From: Saxidomus purpurata
Lineage: Eukaryota; Mollusca; Bivalvia; Venerida; Veneridae
NCBI GenBank assembly: GCA_022818135.1
Contig: JAFMSR010000016.1
Location: forward strand, 11,080,802 to 11,144,801
Direction: 5' to 3'
Length of the DNA stretch: 64,000 nt
Part shown: positions 1-14,034 of the stretch, piece after piece
Layout: every line of letters starts with the position of its first letter
Position numbering within the stretch: the stretch's first letter is position 1
Notes under the pieces: model-generated
Seen by the model: the letters and a program-made list of their open reading frames with translations, nothing else
The model's database searches: none
What the model was told of the DNA's origin: nothing
Translations under genes and position numbers: made by a program

Positions 1-2080
1 GTAAAGGATAATAGTTGAGTCTCACAGCTATGTTTGGATCGGAAGCCATGCTGAAAAGGTGTTAGAAGATTGTTGCTATCAAGATGGCGCATGATGTTTG
101 AGACCATGATATGCTCCATTAGTTTGGAGGCTATACAAGTCAAAGAGATTGGTCGATAGTTGCTGGCTTTATGTTTGGACCCCTTTTTGTATACAGGTGC
201 AACAATAGCAGTTTTCCAGTCATCTGGAACTATACCAGTTCGCAGTGAGTTCTGAAAGACTTTAGTAAGAAAAGGAGCTGTTTCGAAAGAAAGTTCTTTA
301 AGTAGTCTTGGCGACAGCTGATCCGGTCCAGACGCCTTGTTAGGATTTAGATCCCTGAGCATTTTCAAAACACCTTCTACAGTTATGTCTATGTCATTCA
401 TTTGATTTTCTTGCTGAATTTTGTTATTTTTGAAGAGATTTAATTCACAAAGTTGTTTAGGACTGACTGGTTTAGGTTTTGAGAAGACGGATTCAAATTG
501 TTTGTTTAAGATTGTTGCTTTATCAGATGGTTTGGTATAAGTTTTACCTTCAGATTATAAGGGTGCAACACCATGATTGTCTGTTTTTTTTATGTTTTAC
601 AAAAGAATAGAACTTTTTGTTTTTACCAGTCTCTGAGTCATTAGAAAAGATTACTGATTCTAAATACTCCCAGTATGATTTGCGTATTTCTTTTTGAATG
701 GTGGCTTTAAGAATAGTAAGTCGTTGTCTCATTTTACTATAGTGTTCTTTTCCTTTAGCCTTTTTACATTTAGTGTGTAATTTATCTCTTTTATGTATTA
801 TTTTAGTGATTTTTTTTGTTACCCAGGGATCACTTCTGGGTTTAGTCATTTTAGTTGGTATGTGTTTTTTAGATAGCTCATTCATTTTATTTTTAAATTT
901 TTCTCATAGTATGTTTGGGTCGTTAGATGAGAGTTTATCAAAAACCTCTTCAAAGTATTCATAGAGATCAGACTTCAATGAATTCCAGTTGGCTTTTTTA
1001 AATTGTTTGGTTTCACGTTTTACTTGCAGAGGTCTACCAATTTTGATGTTCATTTCATGAAAGACAATATTATGATCTGACGATCCAAGACTAGGTAATA
1101 TTTTGGTAGAATGAACTTGCGAAGGCTGGTTTGTCAAGAATAAGTCAAGAACATTGTTTTCTCTTGTGGGTTCTTTTACTACTTGATCTAGGTTGTGATT
1201 TGTGAGATTTTCCAAGAATTGCTCATATAATGATTTAAATTTAAAAGAATCCCTAACTGTACCAGATGTCCAATCTATATCAGGCATGTTTAAATCGCCC
1301 AGTATCCAAACTATACTGTTTCTAGGTATATTCTGTAGAGAGTTCCACAAAGGACGACAGGCTATTTTGATCATTCTCATGAGGTTTATAAAATGCTGAT
1401 AAGTAAATAGTTTTGACCCCCGGAATGCTTAATTTTGTCCATACTATATTACAATCTGGATCAGCCTTTAAGTCAGGTTGTTCTTCACAAACAAATCTAT
1501 TAGAAACAGCTAACATTACACCACCGCCTTTACCACTGGTTCTATCATCTCTGAAAACTTGAAATTGGTTATTTTCGGGATATATTTCAGATGAACAAAT
1601 ATTTGGTTTCAACCATGTTTCAGTGAACGCTAATATATCAGGTTTTATTTGGTCCAATAATTAGGTGAAATTCTGGAATTTTATTTCTTATTGATCTGCA
1701 ATTTATATTCAAGATGGTTACACGTTCATCATTGAATTTTCTTGTGGTTGCTTTATATGGGATAGTGTTTACATTTTTTGGAACTTTTTCAGGAGATTCT
1801 GCTGTGATTTTAGTATTTTTAGGTGTTGATGTAAAATTAGGTTTCAGATGATGGTATGATCTGTTTGGTGAGTTAGTTTGTTCCGAGATGCTATTGAGGT
1901 CTGATATGTGATGGTCAGGTGTGATATTAGAGGAATACTGTTCTATGGTAGAGAAGCTGTTGGTATCTGCTAAGGTATTCAGTGAATCCATCAGACGACC
2001 GGAATAGTTAGGGAGGCCACATCGCAGGCACAACCAGACGAGCCGAGAATCAGAGAGTTTCTCATATGTGCTGCCATTTT
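1..2080 (-). mobile_element. Decayed non-LTR retrotransposon (LINE), 5' part, antisense
   Basis: Read on the minus strand, this stretch encodes an apurinic-type endonuclease followed by a linker and the start of a reverse transcriptase. An opening like LNINCRSIRNK lies near 1690-1720, a TETWL motif near 1615, GDLN near 1295 and a SDHN catalytic motif near 1075; these are typical APE endonuclease signatures. At about 1-480 the translation reads like the N-terminal RT region (GPDQLSP, YRPISL). The frame is broken at about 1640-1657 and 1322-1380, with stops near 901 and 550, so the copy is a pseudogene. The element runs off the left edge. Clade (CR1/L2/Jockey-like) is inferred. Its 5' end lies about 200 bp from the SORL1 start codon, head to head with it. 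Confidence 0.88.
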
Positions 2081-2217
2081 AATGACTTAAAATTCTTAAA
2101 ATATCTCATTTATTAGTGTAAACTCTTTCTTTTTTCTAAAATATGCATAACCTGGCTTTTTAGCACTTTTTACTAGGCCCGCACCAGGCCATTCATAAGC
2201 CCGCAGAATAAACTTGT

Positions 2218-2290
2218 CCTCACATGATCATACGTCATAAACCAAAACAAACGGAGTTCATGCAAAGTAATACTTCCTGTTTACGCGAAA
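2218..2290 (+). promoter_or_regulatory. Putative proximal promoter/5'UTR of SORL1-like gene
   Basis: The 200 bp between the antisense LINE and the start codon is the only room for a proximal promoter unless upstream non-coding exons exist. It contains TCACATGA at 2220-2227 (the M-box form of an E-box bound by MITF/TFE factors), TACGTCAT at 2231-2238 (CRE/ATF-like) and an ETS-type ACTTCCTG near 2272-2279. No clear TATA box was seen. Such motifs are short and could occur by chance. Confidence 0.35.
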
Positions 2291-2364
2291 ATGGCAAAGA
2301 ATTTCGGTTTACTTTTCTTGCTGCTAAATACTGGCACTTGTGCATTGTCATTCAGTTTAGGTGA
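2260..2364 (+). other. Overlapping upstream ORF (possible uORF)
   Basis: An ATG at 2260 opens a 34-codon frame that ends with TGA at 2362-2364, overlapping the SORL1 start in the +1 frame. Its context (pyrimidine at -3) is weaker than that of the main ATG at 2291 (A at -3, G at +4). If transcription starts upstream of 2260 it could dampen translation. No evidence that it is translated. Confidence 0.3.
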
Positions 2365-2566
2365 TTTTAAAAAGTCCTTACATATTGCAAGTCATCTGAA
2401 AGAAAAAGAGTTGCCAGGTGTGACAGTTAATCTACGATTAAACAGGCGCGAAGTGGTGGACAAGAATGTTCCACAGTTTTTAGAGGAGGCAGTGAAACAG
2501 ATGCATGGATCTCGGAAACGAAGGGATGTCAGTGATAAAAGTAATCTTCAGCCAACTGGCTCAACG
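2291..2566 (+). CDS. SORL1: SORL1 exon 1: signal peptide and propeptide
   Basis: Starts at ATG 2291 (Kozak AAAATGG) and ends before the donor ACG|GTAAAT. The first ~18 residues are a signal peptide (hydrophobic FGLLFLLL core followed by small residues). The following propeptide ends at RKRR (residues ~76-79), a furin-type site placed as in SorLA, where the propeptide is removed in the late Golgi. 92 codons, phase 0 end. The ORF continues a short way into the intron before a stop. Confidence 0.93.
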
Positions 2567-5500
2567 GTAAATAATGCTTCTGTCTCTGTATACATTACGT
2601 TTACTTTTGCTGTTGAAAAATTTAGAACAATGTAATATTTTGCATTATGTAAAATGGCAAGGGGGGGGGGGGGGAGTAAGTAAGTAACCTCCCTTTGAAA
2701 TAATTTGTAATCCTATTTCAAAATGCGTTAACTAGTGTCAACTTCCTTGCCATGTCTACACTTAACCAGAATGCATTTCAAATGGGGATCTAGTTGAGAA
2801 GCCTAATTAATTTGGCGTTTCAGCGTGACCCCTTTCGCTGATCTGATATTTTACAAAAAGGTGAACAACTATAAAATATCAGCCAATAAATTCGGTTTGC
2901 CTTCGAAGTCGAAATAGTTAGACCACTAGTTGAGCAATTTTACTTTCTGTTTGCTCTTAATGTTGCATATAAATGAACGGTGAATCCCAGTTAAGCAAAG
3001 AGTTTTTGGATAGCTTGAAAACTATACTTACCTCAAACTAAATATTAGAAAAGTCTGTACCCATAAAATGCATTCTAGCAGTTACTATTTTGACCAAATG
3101 TCAATGATGTTGTTTTGGTTTTATAAAATCAGTTTTTTGTTGACCCTGCTGGCAATGTTTAGACATTGTTGTCACTTTGATTTGTGGCCCTTGGTAAGGA
3201 TCTATAGAAGTGATCATATTTGCAAACAAAACACTGTATTGCACAATATTTTCTACTGATAAGAGATAAATGCAGTGGGCAGCGGTTGGTAGTCCGTGTT
3301 TTTGTATTGTTAGTTTTTCTATTTTTGTTAACATTCAAAATGAAAAATTCGTGAGAGCATGACTTTCATGAATGGTTATGTCAGTAACAAGCTGTTAGGA
3401 AAAATCAAGTGTGATTTAAAATGATCACTCCTATACATAGGTTATGTTAACTTATTTTATGACATTCAAACTCTCAATACAAACAAATACAGTCAAACCT
3501 ATTGACAAGTTCTCTTTATTCACGGGTATACTGTACACAATATTATGATAATGCACAGCTTTCTCCCTGCTGGTTTTTTATTCAGAGGTGGTCTTGAACA
3601 CAGGTTTGACTGTATCATATTGTACTTTGTATTGTCCGGGCTGTTACTCCCTCATGTATTGAAGGATTTTGAAATGACTTTGCTTAATTGTTCACCACAA
3701 TAGACAGTGTTGCACACTAGACCCTGGTCTGTAGCTCAAAGGTCAAGGTCACACTAAGAGATTAAAGGTAAAAGATGGGCATATGAGACCTTGTCTACCA
3801 TGTCCATGCTGTTATTTCATGCGGTAAAGGATTTTTAATTGTTTCGGGACATTTGTTTACCACAGTGGGGCAGTGTGTCACATGCAAGACCCATGTCTGT
3901 AAAGCAGTTGGAAAGCTAGACATGTTGGCATCTAGAGTTTAAAGTTGGGATGTCATTGATTAAAATTTTTGTATCGATATATCAATTTAGAAATATCGAC
4001 GATACAGCGATATATCGATACATGGGCGTAAAAAAGTCACTGACTACATATTCTACCAAATCTCTTGACTTTATTTGTACTAAACATAATTATGGTTCTG
4101 GTGTATAATACATATCAACCCTTGCAGTGCTGAAATATTTTTGCCTATGAGACCACATTTCATTAAATTATCATTCGTTAGAAAAACACTGAACTCTGGG
4201 TAGACTGATTGTTTATATTCTGGTTGAGTTTTGATGGAATTTTCGAACGTGAAACTGTAGATCTTTGCACGGTGTAACATTATTTGATAGACGATTTTTC
4301 AAAACAGCAATCGATATCGAATCGAAAATGTTTTATCGTTGATATATCGATATCGTTTGAATCAGTTACATCCCTAGTTTAAAGAAATGATACCTAGATA
4401 TTGGTCTGAAAAGGTCCTCTGCTTTTTAAACACTCGGACATTTGTTATATCTAGACAGATGAAAAGAAACACATACTTTCATGGTTAAGTGATTCAGATA
4501 GCTGACTTGAATTCACTTACCCTATCACTGAGGCTCATGGTTTGAGCTCTACTGCCAACCTGAATCTTTTTAAGAGATGATGTAAGTTTTGAACAAAATG
4601 TTGGAAAGATTTAGACAAGCGTTTGAGATAATTGTACGAAATAAAGTAAATGTCGGCTGTAAAAAACAATTAAGTTAGTAATGAAAATAACACATGCAAA
4701 GCATGTATATACATAATTATTTTCACTCCAGTTAGACTACTTTTGTATTTGAAATAAATACAGTCGAACCTGTGTTAAATACCACCCTAAAAATAAAGAC
4801 CAGCAGGAAGCTCGCAGTGCACTATTCATCTATTGCAGAAACGCCCGTGAATAAAGACCACATGCAAACAAAGAACACATTTGTAGCTTCCCAATGGTGG
4901 TCTTTGTTCACAGGTTTGACTGTATTAGCAGTTTTTCTGATGAAGGATGGGAGTCTAATACTGCCACTGGTACTTAATAGAAACAAATGTGGTAAGGTAA
5001 GCTTCCAACCTGTGAAAAACTGTAATACTGTTGAAAAAGGCTATAAACCCCAAAAAGGAAAAGTGAAAGTAACAGTCTAGACAATTAATGGTGGTTTTGG
5101 ACCAGACCTGGGTTTGATCTCCACCAGTGACATGGTGATATTGTTTTTAGACAAGATGCATTTATTCCACATTATGCCTCTCTTTGAGATTGATTCTATC
5201 TGAGGTGAGTCTTGACATGGATTAACCTACATTTGTAAATTGTTATGCTTTATTTTGCAATAAAGTATAATTATGTCAAGATGGTGTCTTGGCAAAATCA
5301 TTTAAGGGACATTTCTCAGCCAAAACAGTTGTATTTAAGACTCCCCCGCCATTTTATTTTGGGGGGGGATGGGGGGGGGAACAGGGGTCCACATTGCGTT
5401 GTATAGATTTGCTCTTGTTTTGACTGTATGTAAACCTATAAATTTTCAGAAACGGTCTTTTTTTGTTTCTAAACAAATCAAGTGCATTAAAAGATGTTGC

Positions 5501-8500
5501 TTAGGATAACAAGATAGAAAAAGAAAAAGGGCAATAAATGTTATAAAATTTCCTGCCTATTGCAATTTTTGAACAAGGCTTGGTGCTAGGGGTAACCCCC
5601 TATATCCAAATGTTTTATTGCATTTTGTACATTGTTTTCTGCTTGATGGAAGTGTGTCACAGATTTTTGAAAACATTACTTGTTACACTTTTTGGACCAC
5701 TATTTTATGGTAAGGGAGTATAACCTTCTATCACTGCACATTTATGTTAAAGCAAAAACTTAATTTGAACACAGAAGGATATCATAAATCTGACCCCCCA
5801 AAAAAATTCTGTGACACAGATCTCTCAATCAGAGAACATTGAATAAAATGAAGACAGTTTCTTTGCCAAAAATGTTGAAGAGCAGTTTCTTTGCCAAAAT
5901 TGTTCTTTTAGGGCAGATAATTAAAAATGTGCTTTAAAAAAAGTACATGTACATTGTGTTACATAGGAAATACAAATCTGAATTCTGATACCTCCTTGAA
6001 CAATGTAGAGTATTTCATAAAATCTTGCTTTTTCTTTCTTTCTCAAACAAAGTCAGTGTTAATGAGTGGCAAATTTTGTCATCTATAGAAGTGTTGAACC
6101 GTTTAAATTTTGCACTATTCACGAGATACGTTTAAAGATTTTATACATTGTTTTTGCACTGCACTTTAGTAACTTGATATGTGCCAAAGTGTACCAGGGT
6201 CACAGTTAGTACTGTGTACAGGGTTCAAAGCTGTACCAGCTTGTAATACAGTGTACCTGGCGTACAAATCTACCTGTTGGTGTTTCGTTTCGTTCATTAT
6301 GCTAAAATCCTGTCTGTTACAATCCAATTAGGATAACATGAGAGTGACAGTATAGATACAACACAAATGTTTGCAACCATTGCAATAAAAAGGTAGAACA
6401 TGCGTGAAGAAAAGAATTACAGTACTCTTTACATTATCCAATGAATTTACACAATAATACTTCTGCTATGTCACTGTTACTTTATCCTAAATCAACTGTA
6501 GTTTCATATTTCTATGCTCACAAGATGTATGAGTGAAGTATGGAAAATCTTGACTGTCTGTTATCGGGTTTCCATAGTGAAAGGTTAAGGTAGCTGTTTT
6601 ATATGAATAAGAAGAGGTTTCCATCCAGTCATTATTATGAGAATTATTTTCACATGGTGTTCAAAATCATGTATATGTCATTGATTGAGATTTGCAGTTT
6701 GTTTCTGTCAAGTGAGTTAAAATATCTAGCCTTTCGTATGGCTAAGACCGCAAGAGTACACTTATTTAGAATCGTTAGATGGCCGTGATGTTTTTGTATA
6801 ATGTATATACATGCATTATGTTGTTAAATCAGATTTGTATCGCCTCGAATTTACTTGCACCATTTAAATTCAAAGTTATTTGACACCTCTATTCCATAGA
6901 AAATGATCTCTTCCTGGTTACATTGTAATATCAGATTATTATCAGTGTATTTAGAATTGATAAACAGTAAACAGAAATTTTATTGATTTACATCAGTTTA
7001 TTTACCCTTGAATGCGAAACATGTTCTTGAAACTCTGATTAATTTCTTTTATGACTCACTCCAGATAGAATCAACATTGAAAAGAAAGAGAAGGGTAATT
7101 GCGTGTGTCTTGCTTGAGGATATAACTGGCGTGGCACTGATAGGGATCGAACCCAGTGAATGTTCTGTGGTAGGACTGTGCCACAGTGGTTTTCTAATCT
7201 AGTTATTGAAGATATCAAAACATTAAAGGTTGGCTACAAATGTAAGAGCAGTGATCAAGTCATTTCTGCTATTTTATTGTAGTGAAAATGATGGTAAATG
7301 GCAAGGAGAACCAGAAAGTCTGGGCAGTTGGGACTCTGCTTGAGTTTGAAAATTACTGCATGATCGGAACCTAGAGAATAATTGTAAAAATAATTTATCG
7401 ATGTGAATCCCGTTTTTTTACGTTGATAAAAAGCACTTGATAACAGACACAACACTACAGTAAATGATCGTTCTGGTACCCAGCTTTGAAATGAAAAGTA
7501 ACAGCATAATTATTCTGACAAGATAAATATACACATATTGCGAATCAGTGATTAATGCAACTAGTGTAGTCTTGATACTGATCTAGTAAAACAGGATATG
7601 TTAAAACATACAGTCAAGTCAAGACTGATTAGATTGAAGTATTTATAAGTGTGATACATTTTGTAATTAAATTCATTGCATCAGAAAATTTCTGTATGTT
7701 ATATTTTGCATTGTCCTCACATAAAACAAAGCGTTCAGATTCAATGAATTGGTATCCCCCATTGATCAAGATCAAAGAAAAGATAATAAGAAAGACAGCA
7801 GCTCCCCATGATGGCCTCATTTTTGTGTCACCCTTTCGGAGAAAAGGCGATACATAGGGATTGCTTTGTCCGTTGGTCCGTCCGTCCGTCTGTCCGTCAC
7901 ACAAACTTAACATTGGCTATAACTTTGCCATTTCTTAAGATTTCTCATCAAACTTTACAATTGTATTGGCTTATGACAAAAGGGGCCACCAAATGTAGGT
8001 CAAGGTCACATTTGACAGAGTTAAAACCCCTTGTACTTTTTTTTTAGGAATAAGAGTGGAATTTAACTTTACCATTCAAATCTTCATCTAACTTTAATGA
8101 TGGCTATGACAATAGGGTTGTGATGCCACCAAATTTTGTAGGTCAAGGTCATATTTGACAGAGTTAGCCCCTTTAGATTTTTGCTATAAGTTAACCATTT
8201 CTTAAGCTTTCAAATTGTATTGCTTATGTCAAAAGGGTTGTGATGTCACGAAGACTTAATGATGGCTATAACTTTGCCATTTCTTAAGATTTCTTCACCA
8301 GACTTTCAAATTGTATGTCTATGACATAAGCGTCATGATGCCGCCAAATATTGTTGGTCATGGTCATATTTGACAGAGTTATGCCCCTTTTTGTACTTAG
8401 ATTTTGTCACAAAAATTATTGGTTATTCTGACAAAGTGTAAGAGGGCGACACAAGTGTTCTACTGAACACCCATCTAGTTAAAAGGATCAGTTTTGTTTA

Positions 8501-11500
8501 TGTGGGCGGTTTTGATGTACAAAAAGAGGTTACAATGATACCAACCGTTCGACCTTGCAGTTACAAAAATATACATACAGTTTAGCCCATCACAAAAGGA
8601 CCAGTTACAAAAAAATGAAGACCACTCAGTAATTAATAATCATTGGTGGCCTAACTAGCAGAGTTCCACTGTGTCTTTAACTGCTTAGTGACCAGTGGAT
8701 TACATATCATATTAATCAAGGAAAATAGGTGAGAAATTTGTTGATAAATATTTTTAAAAATGGTGGAAAGACACTTTGAAAGCAAATTATGGTTTGATTA
8801 TATTATTTGTTTGTACAGTCAGTATAGTGAAACATTTAATCGAACATGTCAAAGTCCATATTAATATAAGTACATGTACATTGTTACTAATTTCTATATG
8901 GTTAATTGCATATACATCACAATGTTACACAGTGTTGTCTGTACAAAGCCCAGGCTGAGTGACTTTAGATGACTGAGTATGGATTGAGTTTTCACCTCTA
9001 GCAATAGACATGTACAGTACATATAACAAGAGCTGTCAGTAGGACAGGGCACTCGACTGCTTCCCATTAAAACAAAACTTTGACAGTTAAGAGCACACAA
9101 GACTTTAACTAGTACAAATCAAGAAACATTTTCACAGAGTTATCTTCTCTTGCTTACAGATAGGTCTCATGATGGTACATAAGTGCTCCAACTTTCAAAG
9201 TAATATCTCAAATGGTTAAGTCAACAAGTGGACAAGAATGAAAATTTTATATATAAAAGTCAAAAAGGGCCATAATTCAAATAAAATCCTTGACAGAATT
9301 ACCTTCTCCTGCCCATGTTTGGGGATCATGATGGTAAATAAGAGTTCCAACTTTCAAATCAATATCTCAAACAGTTTAGTCAAAAAGAGGGCTGGTATGA
9401 AAAACTTAACTAAGAATTTAAGACGATACAGGGCCTTAATTTTTAAAACAAATCCCTGGCAGAGTTGCCATCTCTTGCCTACAGATGGGGGTAATGATGT
9501 AAACAAGCATTCAAAGTTTCAAAGCAATATCTCAAAGGGTTAAGGCAATAAGTGGATTTTACCAATATTCAATGTATTGTCTAAGTAAAAAATGGGTATA
9601 ATTCTGCCAAAAAACTTAACAGAGTTATGAACTCTTGTCTGTTGATGTAAGTCATGATGGTTATCAAGTATGATTAGTTTCAAAACAATACCTCAAATGG
9701 TTTTGAAATAAAGTGAGGTGGTACGAAAAACTTAACCAAGCTCAATACACTTTCTAAGTCAAAAAAGGGCCATAATTCTGTCAAAACCCTTGATAAAGTT
9801 ATGTACTCTTGCCTGTAGATGGAAGTTATGATGGTTAACAAGTATGGTAAGTTTCAAAGCAATACCTCTAATGGTTTTGAAATAAAGTGGGGTGGTACGA
9901 AAAACCTAACCAAGGTGTGACACCAACGCCAACACCGTGGCGAATAGCATAGCTGCCCTGTTCTTTGAAAAAACAAGCTAAAAATGAAAAGAGTCTTTTA
10001 AATAGCTTCATAAAAACTTAAAAAACACTTTTTTGAAAGAATTTATGAAACATTTTAGTATTGTATTGTATATTTATGCAAAGTTTATGTAAGCATGAAA
10101 AACGTGTCATAATTGCATGGTTTGTTAAAATACCCTGTTATTGCTATAAACTGTTTCTCGTTATACAACTTTATCTACATTTTGTTAGGTACAAACTTTT
10201 TTGGAAATTATATAAACCAAGATATAAATAGTACAAATTTGAACACAAGGCTCAAAAATAATTGTATGCATTGTGGTGTTTGTTTAGTTCAAAGTAAATA
10301 GAAAAATGGGCCATGATAAAGTACAATCTGTGGATGGCAGTTCAATTCTGTTCAAGAATGGAGTGCTTTATCTCGATATTGTATTTTCCTTGATGACAAA
10401 TAGTCTACGTATTATGGCTTCTGCATAATCTATTGGAAAACAATGTACTGTATTTCTGAGAATTTGCACCCTGTGTATGGGGGCAGTGCTTAAAACTGTG
10501 ATCTATCTACAATAGAGAACAAATTTGGTTTATCTACAATAGAGAACAGTAACTGTTACAATAGCACAAGAAAGCAAATGTGCCATAGTACAAAATAGAT
10601 AGAATACTGCCGACACGAATACAAGATAGAATACTGTTTGTGACAATAATCATGTTACATGTATTTTGAAGGAGGCCTCCTGGAAATAACGTGATTAATT
10701 CTCGCAAATAGTATTCTATTGATTACCCAACATGTGTATATGTTTGGATTTTAATCAAATTCATTAGAGACGTTCTTTTATTCACTTTTCTGTTTCTTGT
10801 CTGTATCTCATAAGTACTTTAAAATGAAATGAACCACATCAATGGTTTTCTTACTTCAGCTTTAAATTTATGTGTTTATAGCGATGAAAACAAAACAAGC
10901 GTCATGTTTTAAATCATCGGTGCATACAATTATGATAATGATAATACAAGTGTAATGTGTTAACATAATATATTGCCTTAATTGGATATTTTCTTTTTTT
11001 TTGGTCCGAGTCCAAAAAAACAGATCATCTGATATTCGTCTATTTTACATGTATGAGTTCACAGATATATGTGCTGTGGTTTAGTGTATCCTATTTCAGT
11101 TTCAAGTCACATGACATGATTCATTTAGGTGTTTACGTAAGATTTCATGAAAATGTTCTGTTTTTTTTTTTTTCGTAATCGTGCATCATGGTATATGATT
11201 TTGAATTATAAATTGAATTCATGTTGAGCCTGACAAAATTACTCAGTTTAATATTTGTAAAATTGTAAAATATTGTGAAATGCAAACAGCTGCAAGACTC
11301 TAGTGGTTTATCTTCATTTCAAGTGGGAAATGAAACACGAAAAGCCAGATAAAAACAAATTGAATATTAGAAGGAATAGCAAATGACTTGGAAATTTCAG
11401 TACAGAACAAAAAGTTGTAGATACACAGTGGGGAACCACATGATCAAAATAATCTCTAAACAAAAGTAAATCTGTGAAAAATGTTAGAAATTAAAGTGAC

Positions 11501-14002
11501 ATTATGCGCATTTTTTTCAAGTAAAAATCAAGCTGAATATGGTCTTGTGTACAAAAGCGTAGAGGAAATAATAGCTTTTAACCCAATACATGTACACCAA
11601 ACTCTTCATGCTACCAGTATGAAATAATAACTTTCCAAATATTGATTTTCATATTTGACTGGGAAATTCAGTTTAAGAAAAGAACAACTGCATGCAGGAG
11701 TTGCTTCCCTTCCACTGCCGAAATCTCTACCAACATCAACAACGACACAATCAACTATCATTTTATCAGTCCGATTTTTTTATATCTAAAGCACCAACTT
11801 CAAATACTAATGCGGCATACATCATTAATTTAACACATTTAAATGAACAGCAACCAAAAATTGCTTTTATAAAACTGTCACCAAAAATACACTATGTGCA
11901 GTATTTTTAAAGATGCGTATAATGTCACTTTAAAGTAACTGTAAATGTAAAATGTAGCCTGTCATATGGCAACATGAAAGTGTTCTAGAAATACACAGGT
12001 CTCAATAATTATAGTCACCTCCCGATTGTGCTGAACACTTCAAGAAACTGAAATAACTTATTCTTGAATTGTTTAGCACAATTGGAAGGTGACTATGATT
12101 GAGACCTGTGTAGTTCTAGGTTACGTTTATGGTGCATGGACCAGTTTTCAAATTACTTCAAGATAGTGTCATACACCGCACACCGGCAGCTAACTCTAAC
12201 AAGGGCTCAAACCAGCTAAACTGTAACTAAGGTAATATTTTTGATGATTTATTCATGCTATTTTCACCAATTTTCCAATTTTCTAAATAAAAAATCTCAA
12301 GAAAGATTCATTTCACATAGATCTACTATAACAGAATTGATGACGCCTTTCAAGGATTTAAAATTTGCGAAAAAATCTGTCGTCTCACAACATGTGAAAT
12401 TTTCAGTGTGTGAAAATTACCCATCTTTCAGTATACACTTTACCGATATAGAAACGCAAAGATTTTCCCTGTTGGTCATTTTTATTTGAATTTTGAATGC
12501 GTATAATTTTTTTTTTTTTTTTTTTTTTTTTTATTTTTTTTTTTTTTTTTTTTTTTGATTTTTTGAAACCTTTAATAATTTTGAAACAAGAAAACACTGT
12601 TAAACTAAATATTTTGCCACTTTTGCGTTTTTAAACCGTTTGAGTGTAGCAATATGTTATCATTACAAGAAGGAAGTAGTTTTCAAATCACTCAGGTATT
12701 GCGATAACACAAGTTTGTCACTACCAAGTACAGGCATCTGACTCCAAGGACAGTGTCACATTTAGGGCTCTAACATCTTGCTTTGGAGAGGACGCTTAGT
12801 GGCATTGGTTTTGTACCAAAGGTGCCACTGTGGTCAGGTGGTTATTGCTCTTGTGCACTTTAGTAGTGCCGGCCTTGATCTCTGTATCACTTATGACACC
12901 ACTTGTTGTGTACACCACTTGAGTATAAATTTTTTTTATAATATTTTCAGGAATGTGAAGTGCAAGTGAATCTTTTTTTTATCACTTTGAGTGGTAATAT
13001 ATTCCATTTTCACTCACACAAATTTTTCTTTTTATTCCCCCCAAACACAAAGTGTTAGGGGGTATACTGGATTCAGCTTGTTTCTCCGTCTGTCTGTCCG
13101 TCTGTTGTCTGTCTTTGTCCTCTGTCGTCCGCTTTTTTTTTTTTTTTTTTCCTCTCTCTCTCCCCCCCCGGCCGGCCGGCTGGCTGGCTGGCTGTTTGTA
13201 GATGGAATCTTGTGGACACTAAATCTCCAATACCCCTGGTCAGAATTTAATGATACTTCACAGAAGTGATAAGTACAATGCCTAGTTGTGCATGGTACAT
13301 GTTTCGGGTCTCTAGGTCAAAGGTCAAGGTAACAGGGGCTCGGGATAGTAAAATCTTGTGGATGCTAAATCTCCAAAATCCCTGGTCAGAATTTAATGAT
13401 ATTCACAGAAGTGATAAGTACAATGCCTAGTTGTGCATGGTCCACGTTTTGGGTCACTAGGTCAAATGTCACAGGGGCTTGAGATTGTAAAATCTTGTGT
13501 GCTTTTAATCACCAAAACCCCTGATCAGAATTTAATGATACTTCACAGAAGTCTTAAGTTGTGCAGGTCCAATAATTAAAGCATTAAATATTACACGAAT
13601 TTTATATACTGTGTCAGTGGGGTTTTTTTTTGGGGGGGGGGGGGGTATTCATCACCTTCAGTAATAGCTGTAGTTTATTTCATGCTAAATATTAAATTAT
13701 GTACAATCATTAACCACTGAAAAAAAGTAGTTCCGCCAGATGTTGACTGAAATCAGATCTTTATTTGATCTTCATATCCTGCTTAAAATCTATATGCAGT
13801 ATATTATGTAATTTCCCAATGTTGAAGGGACTCTGTAGGGGTATCAATACCCTTGTGTTGGATTTGTTGATACAGTAAACTATGTGTATAACAAACTCCT
13901 TTGGACCATTTAAATTTGTTCCTTATATCCGAAGTATGTATCCATGTAGCATTTTTATACCCCCCGAACACAAAGTGTTGGGGGGGTATACTGGATTCAG
14001 CT

Positions 14003-14034
<32 letters not shown>

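Noticed and set aside
4772..5080. 102-codon ORF on the + strand
   Set aside because: Runs through a MITE and shows no protein-family features.
12403..12597. Lysine-rich minus-strand ORF
   Set aside because: Translation of a poly-T tract.
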